Shown here piece after piece: positions 25,614 through 33,557 of a stretch of DNA of 64,000 bases (positions are counted from its first letter, which is position 1; each line of letters opens with the position of its first letter). The position numbers were made by a program, and so were the translations under genes. This DNA comes from Fibrobacterota bacterium (lineage in GTDB: Bacteria; Fibrobacterota; Chitinivibrionia; Chitinivibrionales; Chitinispirillaceae). The stretch spans positions 62,001 to 126,000 of the forward strand of contig JAEZKC010000035.1 of NCBI GenBank assembly GCA_023436205.1, given 5' to 3'. The notes under the pieces were generated by a model that was not told the origin of the DNA, did not search any database, and saw only the letters and a list, made by a program, of their open reading frames with translations.

Positions 25614-26069
25614 ATGCTGTTTGGAATTCTCTTGGTTCTGTTCATTTTCGTATGTATTTTCCTCTGTCTTATCGTTCTGATCCAGTCTGATAAGGGTGGC
25701 GGTATTTCAGGTGCCATTGGTGGACTGGGTGGAGCAAGCAATTTTCTGGGAACACAGGATACCGCAAATATCCTGACAAGGGGTACAGCGATTTTCGGGG
25801 GAGCGTTTCTGCTTCTCTGTATCCTGATGACCTTTGTGGCATCCACCGGCAACTCAACAGCCATGGAGAAATCTGGTCTGCAGAAAAGAGCTGAGAAAGC
25901 GCAGAGTGAGACCCCTGCTCCACTGGGACCCTCAATGGGAATTCAGGAAGGTCAGAGCAGTGAGGGAACAGAGGTTCTTCCGAGTTTAGCCGGTGAAGAG
26001 AGCACAGAGCCTGCTCCTGCTCCCGCCGAGGCTGCACCGGCTGAACCGGCTCAGAGCCCTGCAGAATAA
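25614..26069 (+). CDS. secG: Preprotein translocase subunit SecG
   Basis: A small partner of SecYE in the inner-membrane translocon. Two membrane spans (residues 2-23 and about 60-78) enclose the conserved loop QSDKGGGISGAIGG. At 151 residues it carries a long C-terminal tail rich in Ala, Pro and Glu that most SecG proteins lack; this tail is probably disordered. Downstream of tpiA, as in other bacteria, and followed directly by tRNA-Leu. Confidence 0.92.
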   Translation: MLFGILLVLFIFVCIFLCLIVLIQSDKGGGISGAIGGLGGASNFLGTQDTANILTRGTAIFGGAFLLLCILMTFVASTGNSTAMEKSGLQKRAEKAQSETPAPLGPSMGIQEGQSSEGTEVLPSLAGEESTEPAPAPAEAAPAEPAQSPAE

Positions 26070-26079
26070 AGAATCTTAC

Positions 26080-26163
26080 GCGGTCGTGGTGGAACTGGTA
26101 GACACGCTACTTTGAGGGGGTAGTGGGCGTACGCCTGTGTCGGTTCGAGTCCGACCGACCGCA
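26080..26163 (+). tRNA. tRNA-Leu (anticodon GAG)
   Basis: A class II tRNA with long variable arm. Acceptor GCGGTCG pairs with CGACCGC, the anticodon loop TTGAGGG gives GAG, and the T-loop is TTCGAGT. No 3' CCA is encoded, unlike the tRNA-Gln at 9662. It lies ten bases after secG and is followed by a terminator. Confidence 0.94.
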
Positions 26164-26170
26164 ATATAAT

Positions 26171-26204
26171 GGCCTGAGGAGCAGATGTTCTTCGGGCCTT
26201 TTTT
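26171..26204 (+). terminator. Intrinsic terminator after tRNA-Leu
   Basis: GGCCTGAGGA pairs with TCTTCGGGCC (two wobble pairs) around an 8-base loop, followed by TTTTTT. Confidence 0.8.
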
Positions 26205-26276
26205 ATTTGGTAAAATTTTTCCTGATCCTTTGCCGTAATCACTGCTCCCGTTTTCATTCGCTTTCCGGAGAACAGT

Positions 26277-27359
26277 TTGTCTGATTCAAAGTCTGGTATA
26301 AAAGTCCGTTTAAAGGAATTATCGCTTGCCCAGATCGAAAGCTTCATGCAGAATATGGGTCTGCAGAAGTTCAGAGCTCGTCAAGTCTTTAAATGGCTTT
26401 ACCAGAAGAGAGTTGGCAGCTTTGATGAAATGACTAACATGTCCAAAGATGTCAGGACTATGCTGCATGATAACTGCTCCATTGGTAAGCTCTCTCCCCA
26501 CTACATTCTTGAATCCAACATTGGCGATGCTGTAAAGTTCGGTTTTGCACTCGATAACTCTTCCCACATTATCGAAAGTGTACTGCTTATTGATGATAAG
26601 CGCCGTACGGCCTGTTTGTCAAGTCAAGTTGGGTGCGGTCTGGGGTGCAGCTTTTGTGAAACTGGCAAATTGGGATTTATTCGCAATCTATCTCAGGAAG
26701 AGATCATCGGTCAGTTGATTGGTATTGATGATTATCTATGCTCAAGGGGTGACAAACTAGTCACCAATATTGTTTTCATGGGCATGGGGGAGGCTCTCAG
26801 CAATTTCGACCGTTTTAGATCTTCCCTGGATATAATCATGAGTGAAGATGGTTTTAACATTGGAGCGCGGCGAATTACTGTTTCCACTGCGGGTGTAGTC
26901 CCCTCTATTGAACGGCTTATGAAAGAGGATCTTACAATCGGGCTTGCGATTTCACTTAATGCCTGGAATAACGAGCTCAGAGACAGTTATATGCCTATAA
27001 ACCGCAAGTATCCCATAGAGGAACTTGTGGAGATAGCGAAACGTTATTTTCATAAGACAGGGCGCCGAGTCACTTTTGAGTACGTGGTGATAGAAAGTGT
27101 CACCGATACGTTAGAGGCAGCTCGGGCGCTGCAGACACTATTAGGCAGTTTTCCTTGTAAAGTGAATCTTATACCTCTCAATTCTGCTGGCAACATCAAT
27201 GTGCGAAGTCCGGATGACAGCGTGGTGGACCGTTTTGCCGTCGAACTGCATCGAAGAGGGCTTGCTGCAACGGTCCGCAGGAGTCGTGGTCAGGATATCA
27301 TGGGAGCTTGTGGGCAGCTTACTGCCAGTGCACTTAAAGAAAAATGTAATTCTGTGTAA
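26277..27359 (+). CDS. rlmN: 23S rRNA (adenine2503-C2)-methyltransferase, also acting on tRNA
   Basis: A radical-SAM methylase of 360 residues that modifies A2503 of 23S rRNA and A37 of some tRNAs. The iron-sulfur motif CGLGCSFC is at about nt 26634-26657, an N-terminal HhH-like domain includes FRARQVFKWLYQ, and the C-terminal GACGQL supplies the second catalytic cysteine. The start is TTG with CGGAGAA nine bases upstream; the next ATG would cut the N-terminal domain. Confidence 0.94.
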   Translation: MSDSKSGIKVRLKELSLAQIESFMQNMGLQKFRARQVFKWLYQKRVGSFDEMTNMSKDVRTMLHDNCSIGKLSPHYILESNIGDAVKFGFALDNSSHIIESVLLIDDKRRTACLSSQVGCGLGCSFCETGKLGFIRNLSQEEIIGQLIGIDDYLCSRGDKLVTNIVFMGMGEALSNFDRFRSSLDIIMSEDGFNIGARRITVSTAGVVPSIERLMKEDLTIGLAISLNAWNNELRDSYMPINRKYPIEELVEIAKRYFHKTGRRVTFEYVVIESVTDTLEAARALQTLLGSFPCKVNLIPLNSAGNINVRSPDDSVVDRFAVELHRRGLAATVRRSRGQDIMGACGQLTASALKEKCNSV

Positions 27360-27430
27360 CATCTAGTTTGCAATCGTGGTCTAAAAAGATTAGAATCGCC
27401 CGTTTCAATTCCTACTCTGGATGGGGAGAT

Positions 27431-28630
27431 ATGAAAAGTAAACACCTGGTCATTGCTTTAGTGGTCTTGGCGGCAGGGGCTATCATTGGCCTGCGTTTTT
27501 TCAAGAAAGAACCTCATTCGGCCTCATCTTACGGTTTTCAGCGAAATCAGGGACCGGTAGCAGTGGAAACAGCCAAACCGGAAATACGGGCCATTTCAGA
27601 TGTAAGAGAGTTCACCGGGACAGTGAAAGCCGCCTATACCTATGTGGTTTCCGCTAAAGTGCAGGGGCGACTAGTCAGTCTTAATAAACGTATAGGAGAC
27701 CCGGTTAAAGCAAATGAGGTTATCGGCAAAGTCGATGACACCGAGTACCGTAATGCCCTCTCGGAGGCACAGGCACAGGTAAGGATAAGCAAGGCCTCTC
27801 TTTCTGAAGCTCAGGCGCAGCTGTCGTTTACCGAGCGGGAACTGGAGCGGGTTAGAGAGCTGTTGAAAAAAGGCATCTCCTCTCAGGTGGAATTTGATGC
27901 CCTTGAGACCCAGCTTGAGTCTCAGAAGTCAAAATATGAACTTGCCAGAGCACAGCTGGAACAAAGAGATGCACTTCTGTCTCAAACTCAAACTCGTCTT
28001 GACTATACACTGATCAGAGCCTCTCAACCTGGATTCATTGCTGAAAGGCATGTTGATGGTGGAGTATTGCTGTCAGTTGGAGGGCCGGTGGTGACGGTTG
28101 TGGGAATAGATACCGTTTTTGTTGAACTGGCTGTTTCCGAACGTGATTATCAGCGGCTTCGACCGGGCAAAGCTGCTTTAGTAAAGGTTGATGCTGTTGC
28201 AGAAAAAGAATTTGCGGGAACTGTTTTCCGGGTTGCTCCTTTTTTCCAGACATCCTCCAGAACTGCAGTAGTGGAGGTCGCTGTGGCCAATGATTCTCTG
28301 CAGTTAAAGCCGGGAATGTTTGCAAAGATCAATGTGGTGCTGGATAAGAATGATTCTGCTCTGGTTGTCCCCTCTTCTGCCATTGTCGATAAAGAAGGAA
28401 AGTTCTCGGTTTTTATCGTGGGGGACTCTGCCATTGTAAAGCAGGTACCTGTTGAGGTTGGTATAAACGACGGCTCCTTTGCCCAGATTGTTTCTCCTGC
28501 AAATATAAGTGCACCAGTAGTGACGCTTGGTCAGCATTTGTTAAAAGATGGGGGCAAAGTGCGAATGGGAAGCGGTGAATCCGGGAAAACATCTGGAGGT
28601 TGGGAAAAAAAGCAGGGGAGAGGTAAATGA
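27431..28630 (+). CDS. RND efflux periplasmic adaptor (membrane fusion protein)
   Basis: A 399-residue protein with an N-terminal membrane anchor (HLVIALVVLAAGAIIGLRFF), a lipoyl-like half motif, a coiled-coil hairpin rich in Glu, Gln and Ala (about residues 115-190) and beta-barrel domains. This layout bridges pump and outer-membrane channel. The ATG at 27431 behind GGGGAG is preferred over a TTG 63 bases upstream. Its stop overlaps the pump start by four bases. A basic, glycine-rich tail ends the protein. Confidence 0.88.
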   Translation: MKSKHLVIALVVLAAGAIIGLRFFKKEPHSASSYGFQRNQGPVAVETAKPEIRAISDVREFTGTVKAAYTYVVSAKVQGRLVSLNKRIGDPVKANEVIGKVDDTEYRNALSEAQAQVRISKASLSEAQAQLSFTERELERVRELLKKGISSQVEFDALETQLESQKSKYELARAQLEQRDALLSQTQTRLDYTLIRASQPGFIAERHVDGGVLLSVGGPVVTVVGIDTVFVELAVSERDYQRLRPGKAALVKVDAVAEKEFAGTVFRVAPFFQTSSRTAVVEVAVANDSLQLKPGMFAKINVVLDKNDSALVVPSSAIVDKEGKFSVFIVGDSAIVKQVPVEVGINDGSFAQIVSPANISAPVVTLGQHLLKDGGKVRMGSGESGKTSGGWEKKQGRGK

Positions 28631-31600
28631 GTAATCCGCTGATCACGCTTCCGGTTCGCAGGCCGATACTCACCACAGTAGTTTACCTGGTGATTCTGGT
28701 CATCGGGGTGTTTTCTCTTATGCGCCTCCCCATTGACCTCATGCCGGAGATTACTTATCCCACTATTACCGTTATCACCTCTTACGGTAATGCCGGTCCT
28801 CAGGAGATGGAGGAGCTGGTTAGCCGTCCTATTGAAGCAGCTCTTGCCGGTATTCAGGGAATTGAGGAGATTACTTCCACTTCAAGTGAAGGGAGAAGTA
28901 CTGTACGGGTTTCCTTTGTGTGGGGAACCAATTTAGATGAAGCTGTAAATGATATTCGCGATCGAATAGATCGTTCGCTCAATATGCTGCCTGAGGATAT
29001 TGAGCGGCCATTTATTCGCAAGTTTGATCTTTCCGCCTTTCCCATAGTTATTCTGGGTGTTACTTCAGACAGAGATCTTTCAGAGGTCAGACAGCTTCTT
29101 GAGGATCAGGTTCAGTACAGGCTTGAGCGTGTTCCGGGTGTGGCATCTGTCGATATTCGGGGCGGAACAAAACGTGAAATACAGGTTATGATGCGTTCTG
29201 CAAATTTGCAGGCTTACGGAATCTCCGCCGATCAGGTTATTAGTGCACTTCGTCTGGAGAACAGGAATGTTCCCGCCGGTTCGGTCAGACAGGGAAGCAA
29301 GGAGATCATGATCAGGACCCTTGCGGAGTTCGGCGGAGTGGAGGATGTTCGTAACACTATTGTGGCTGTCAAGGATGGTGCACCGGTCAGAATCTCCGAC
29401 ATTGCAGAGGTCAAAGACGGCTATGAAGAGATCAAGTCGCAGGTTCGCATAAACGGCGTTCCGGGTGTCCAGCTTGCAATAAGCAAGCAATCGGGAACAA
29501 ATACCGTGGCTGTTGCTTCAGGAATCCACAAAGAGTTGCGGAAAATCAGCAAGGATATTCCGGGAATTCAGATTATTCCTCTAATCGATACTTCTAAATA
29601 CATTGAGCGTTCAATCATGGCGGTGGCAAATGCACTTCTGATTGGAGGACTTATAGCGGTTTTCGTACTGCTTCTCTTTCTGCGCAATATTTCCACTACC
29701 ATGATTATCAGCGCGGCTATCCCCATTTCCATTGTGGCAACATTTGCTCTTGTCTATTTTAGCGGCCTCACTCTCAATATGATGACCTTCGGTGGGCTCG
29801 CACTGGGAATAGGAATGTTGCTTGATAATGCAATTGTGGTTCTGGACAGTATCTTTCATAAAAGGGAGAAGGGTGAAGACAGTATGTCCGGCGCAGTTAA
29901 GGGTGCCGGTGAGGTATGGTCCGCGGTAACAGCCAGTACACTGACTACCTTGGTTGTCTTTTTTCCTGTAGTTTTCATTAAAGGTATGAGTGGTATAATG
30001 TTCCGTTCACTTGCCTTCGTGGTGGCATTTTCACTGGCCTGCTCTCTGGTAGTGGCGCTGACACTCGTTCCCATGCTCACCTCCAAATTTCTTCGTACTA
30101 CAAATCTTACCCAATCCGGTGGCGGTTTATTATCAGCTGTTTTCCGCAAATCCGAGCAGTTTTATACTGCCGTCGAGCATCGTTACGGGCTTTTAATCCA
30201 CTGGGCGTTGGGTCATCGAAAAACGGTCGTTCTGGGAGTCATTACTGCTTTCGGGATGGCCATACTTGCATTTCCGCTTATCGGTGTTGAGCTTATGCCT
30301 TCCGCAGACGAGAGCGAAGTTCGGGTTGATGTGGAGATGGAGGTGGGAACTCAGCTGGAGCATCTGGAGCGTACTGTCAAAACTGTCGAGAGTATTATTC
30401 AAAGGGAAATTCCGGAAAAACTGATAATATTGTCCAATGTGGGTGGAGGCATGGGTGGTTGGTTTACCGGAAGCAATATAGCCCGAATGAGAGTAACTCT
30501 GGTTCCCAAATCTGAACGTTCCCGTTCCTCTGCCGAAGTGGCCGATCAACTTCGCCCCAAACTTATGGGGATCGCTGGAGCTACGGTTCGCGTGAGGGAG
30601 GGACAGGGATTGTTTCTCTTGCGTATGGGTAATAATCAGGACCAGTCTATCTCTGTTGAAGTGAGAGGACATGATCTTCAAACGAGTCAATCTCTTGCTC
30701 AGCAGATCTCCCAGTCCGTCACCAATGTTGAAGGGGTGACAGAAGCCCGAATCAGCCGTGAAGCCGGTATGCCTGAATACCGGGTAAGAATTGACCGCGG
30801 TAAAGGTGCTGATCTCGGTTTGACAGCAAACTCTGTAGGTGGCGCAATTCAGACTGCGTTGGGTGGAACCCGTGCAACTCAGGTGCGCCTGGCCGGCAAA
30901 GAGTATTCGGTAATAGTACGTCTTGCTGAAGAGGAACGCAAGAGTCTTGATAATCTTAACAGGTTGACAGTCGTCAATAAGGCGGGGGTTGCTGTTCCTG
31001 TCAATACGGTTGCTTCGCTGGAGTCGGCAACCGGGCCCGCGCAGGTAGAGAGACGGGACCGTGAAAGAGTGATAAGCGTTAATGTCAACTATGCCGGACG
31101 GGATCTTAAAAGTGTGGTTGAGGATATCCGGACAGCCATCAAGGATATTGCCGTACCGCAGGAATTCGCTATCCTCATTAGGGGAGACTGGGAAGAACAA
31201 CAGAAGGCTCAGCGTGAGCTGTTTTTCGGAATTGCTATGGCTATTTTGCTCGTATTTCTGGTGATGGCCGGGCAGTTTGAGTCTTTTAAGGATCCTTTCA
31301 TAGTACTGTTTTCAATACCTGTTGCTCTGATCGGAGTTGTGGGGATCATGCTTGTGACAGGAACTCCGTTTACAGTTCAGGCGTATATCGGATGTATAAT
31401 ACTTGCAGGAATTGTGGTTAATAATGCGATTGTACTAGTGGATACAGTCAATCGCTATCGTCGGGAAAAGGGAATTGAACTGTTCAGGGCGCTGGAGCTT
31501 GCCGGTGAGAGGCGGCTTCGTCCCATACTTATGACCACCTTGACAACTGTACTCGGTCTGCTTCCTCTGGCCGTTGGCATCGGTGAAGGTGGAGAGACGC

Positions 31601-31746
31601 AGGCTCCGATGGCTCGTGTCGTGATTGGAGGGCTCTCAGTTTCCACCTTGATCACTCTGATCTTTATTCCCGTCATCTATTCTTACGTTGAAGAGCGCAG
31701 GGGGAAAAAGAAAATGTCTGTTAGTTTGGAAACAGGTAAAATATGA
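28627..31746 (+). CDS. RND-family efflux permease (AcrB-like)
   Basis: A 1039-residue proton-driven inner-membrane pump. The N-terminal span and the periplasmic pattern NDIRDRIDR are typical. The membrane domain shows GMLLDNAIVVLDS, where the usual Asp-Asp relay of AcrB is Asp-Asn, a common variant. The second half repeats the fold with MAGQFESF and the segment LAGIVVNNAIVLVDTVN. Both flanking genes overlap it by ATGA, so the three products are made in a coupled way. The substrate (drug, lipid or metabolite) cannot be read; no dedicated regulator is adjacent. Confidence 0.93.
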   Translation: MSNPLITLPVRRPILTTVVYLVILVIGVFSLMRLPIDLMPEITYPTITVITSYGNAGPQEMEELVSRPIEAALAGIQGIEEITSTSSEGRSTVRVSFVWGTNLDEAVNDIRDRIDRSLNMLPEDIERPFIRKFDLSAFPIVILGVTSDRDLSEVRQLLEDQVQYRLERVPGVASVDIRGGTKREIQVMMRSANLQAYGISADQVISALRLENRNVPAGSVRQGSKEIMIRTLAEFGGVEDVRNTIVAVKDGAPVRISDIAEVKDGYEEIKSQVRINGVPGVQLAISKQSGTNTVAVASGIHKELRKISKDIPGIQIIPLIDTSKYIERSIMAVANALLIGGLIAVFVLLLFLRNISTTMIISAAIPISIVATFALVYFSGLTLNMMTFGGLALGIGMLLDNAIVVLDSIFHKREKGEDSMSGAVKGAGEVWSAVTASTLTTLVVFFPVVFIKGMSGIMFRSLAFVVAFSLACSLVVALTLVPMLTSKFLRTTNLTQSGGGLLSAVFRKSEQFYTAVEHRYGLLIHWALGHRKTVVLGVITAFGMAILAFPLIGVELMPSADESEVRVDVEMEVGTQLEHLERTVKTVESIIQREIPEKLIILSNVGGGMGGWFTGSNIARMRVTLVPKSERSRSSAEVADQLRPKLMGIAGATVRVREGQGLFLLRMGNNQDQSISVEVRGHDLQTSQSLAQQISQSVTNVEGVTEARISREAGMPEYRVRIDRGKGADLGLTANSVGGAIQTALGGTRATQVRLAGKEYSVIVRLAEEERKSLDNLNRLTVVNKAGVAVPVNTVASLESATGPAQVERRDRERVISVNVNYAGRDLKSVVEDIRTAIKDIAVPQEFAILIRGDWEEQQKAQRELFFGIAMAILLVFLVMAGQFESFKDPFIVLFSIPVALIGVVGIMLVTGTPFTVQAYIGCIILAGIVVNNAIVLVDTVNRYRREKGIELFRALELAGERRLRPILMTTLTTVLGLLPLAVGIGEGGETQAPMARVVIGGLSVSTLITLIFIPVIYSYVEERRGKKKMSVSLETGKI

Positions 31747-33176
31747 GAAGGAAAATTTTGGTTTTTTCGTTCTGTTTGATGGTGGCGCCTGTTTCTGCGG
31801 AACCCGAGTCAGACACAGTCCAGCTCTCACTTCAGGATGCCTTGACCAGAGCTGTCGAGCAGAATCCACTGGTTCGAATTGAAAAAATCGATACAGATGT
31901 GGCTTCCGCCATTTATAAAGAGAATATCTACAAGTTCGAACCGCAACTGCAGCTTTCCATAGGGGCTGCAAAATCTGGAGATCCTGCCCAGACCACCAGA
32001 GATGCCTCTCTGCAGATTACAGAAACCCTTCCCACCGGTACTCAGTTACAGCTGAAAGGCAGCGCCGGGCCGCTTTCCGGGAGTAGAATAGCTGCGCCGG
32101 TTGATGCAACCCATCATAAAACCTTCAGCCTAACTGTCACCCAGGCACTTCTGCAGGGCCTGAGTCCTTCAGTGAATTTGGTTCCTGTTCGTCGGGCTCG
32201 CATTGATGTATCAATCAGAGAAGAAGAGTTGTCTGCTTATGCACTCAAGTTGATCTATGATACTGAAAAAGCTTATTGGGATTTGGTGTTGTCTCAAGGG
32301 GAACTGTCCATTTTTCAGCATTCACTGGATCTTGCAAAACGACTGCTGTTTGAATCTGAAGAACGTTTAAAGGTGGGGCGTATTGCCGCTCTGGATCTGG
32401 CAGCCATTCGTGCTGAGGTGGCTTCAAGAAATAAGCAGCTTATTGATGCTGAAGCTGCAAGCCGCCAAAAAACCTTTCAACTTGTTTACCTCATGAACGG
32501 AAAGAACCTCTGGAATAAGAGAATATCGCTATCTGATACACTATCCTCTCTGGGGAATGCCGATTCGTTAAATCAGCATCTTGAAGCTGCCAGAAAATTC
32601 CGCTCGGATTTACGTTTGGCCAAACTCCTTGCTCAAAAAGGAGATCTGGATCTAATGGAGACAAGAAACGGGTTGCTTCCCAGGCTGGATTTTTTCATCT
32701 CTTTGCAGGGTACATCCTATGCCGAATCTTTCAGTAGTGCTCTGAGTCGTTTTGATGAACCCTCCAATTCCCTTTCAGGCGGTATTACTTTTCAGATGCC
32801 AGTCACAAATGGCATTGCAAGAGAAAAGCACCGGCGTGCAGTTTTCTCATCTGAGCAGCAGAAACTTTCTTTGGAAAATTTTGATCGTCTGCTTGAATAT
32901 GATATCAGATCTGCCCATCTAGAGGTTTCCAGAGCATTGAGTCAAATCGAAGCGGCAAAGGTCGCACTAGAGCTTCAGCAGCAGAAGCTTGAGGCAGAAC
33001 AGGAAAAAATGAATGTGGGAAAATCAACAGGCTATGCACTGCTTCAGGTTCAACGCGACCTGATCGCCGCATCTCTTGATGAGCAGAGGGCCAAAGCCGC
33101 GTATAGAAATTCTCTACTTTTACTCTTTTCTCGTGATGGTACTCTTCTTCAAAGACGTGGAATCAAACCGTTCTAG
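31743..33176 (+). CDS. TolC-like outer-membrane efflux channel
   Basis: A 477-residue outer-membrane factor with a signal peptide (LVFSFCLMVAPVSA). Two repeats of the family follow, starting at LSLQDALTRAVEQNP, each with long alpha-helical stretches and short beta segments, for example LKVGRIAALDLAAIRAEV in the first and MNVGKSTGYALLQVQRDL in the second. It completes the tripartite pump with the adaptor and RND protein. The ATG overlaps the pump stop. Confidence 0.88.
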   Translation: MRRKILVFSFCLMVAPVSAEPESDTVQLSLQDALTRAVEQNPLVRIEKIDTDVASAIYKENIYKFEPQLQLSIGAAKSGDPAQTTRDASLQITETLPTGTQLQLKGSAGPLSGSRIAAPVDATHHKTFSLTVTQALLQGLSPSVNLVPVRRARIDVSIREEELSAYALKLIYDTEKAYWDLVLSQGELSIFQHSLDLAKRLLFESEERLKVGRIAALDLAAIRAEVASRNKQLIDAEAASRQKTFQLVYLMNGKNLWNKRISLSDTLSSLGNADSLNQHLEAARKFRSDLRLAKLLAQKGDLDLMETRNGLLPRLDFFISLQGTSYAESFSSALSRFDEPSNSLSGGITFQMPVTNGIAREKHRRAVFSSEQQKLSLENFDRLLEYDIRSAHLEVSRALSQIEAAKVALELQQQKLEAEQEKMNVGKSTGYALLQVQRDLIAASLDEQRAKAAYRNSLLLLFSRDGTLLQRRGIKPF

Positions 33177-33557
33177 CTCTGGTTAAGCATCGGGAAAAAT
33201 ATTTTCTTCAGAATCTTCTTTTTTTCTAAATTGGCGGATACGTTATTATAATGGACACACTGTCTGCCTTAAGCGATTAATTCGCGAGGCTTTAGGCAGA
33301 TTCGTGGCGTTTGCATAAAGATGAATTATATACATGTAAAAGAGTGCAAAGCTCCCCTGTTATTGCTATATTATGAGGGGGGATTAAGCTCTTCAGTTTT
33401 AGCTCCTTTTTTTATAATCATCTTGAGAAATAATGTACGCCTTATTGTATTATCTAGTGAGTGGCTACTTTGAGAGTCTGAATATGTGACTGAAACTTTG
33501 TGAACACAAGGTTTGGGGAACTTAAAGAGTGCGGATATAATAGGAGAGGCCAAGCTG
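33177..33557. other. Intergenic region between efflux operon and barrel-TPR gene
   Basis: 381 bases, AT-rich, without a credible gene. It contains a long inverted repeat (33263-33300, listed separately) preceded by TATAAT at 33247-33252. Two promoter candidates for the downstream gene are TTGAGA/TATTAT (33423-33428 and 33448-33453, 19-base spacer) and TTGGGG/TATAAT (33513-33518 and 33536-33541, 17-base spacer). A weak hairpin followed by CCTTTTTTT near 33410 could end an upstream transcript. Confidence 0.5.
33263..33300. repeat. Long inverted repeat in intergenic region
   Basis: TCTGCCTTAAGC (33263-33274) and GCTTTAGGCAGA (33289-33300) match at 11 of 12 positions around a 14-base loop. No T-tract follows. 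A TATAAT lies 11 bases upstream. It could be an operator, a structured 5' leader or a small RNA. Confidence 0.6.

Noticed and set aside
30193..31200. A 335-codon minus-strand reading frame inside the RND pump gene
   Set aside because: It lies wholly antisense to a gene with clear family motifs, has no ribosome site and its composition (many His, Ser, Asn) is that of a shadow frame.
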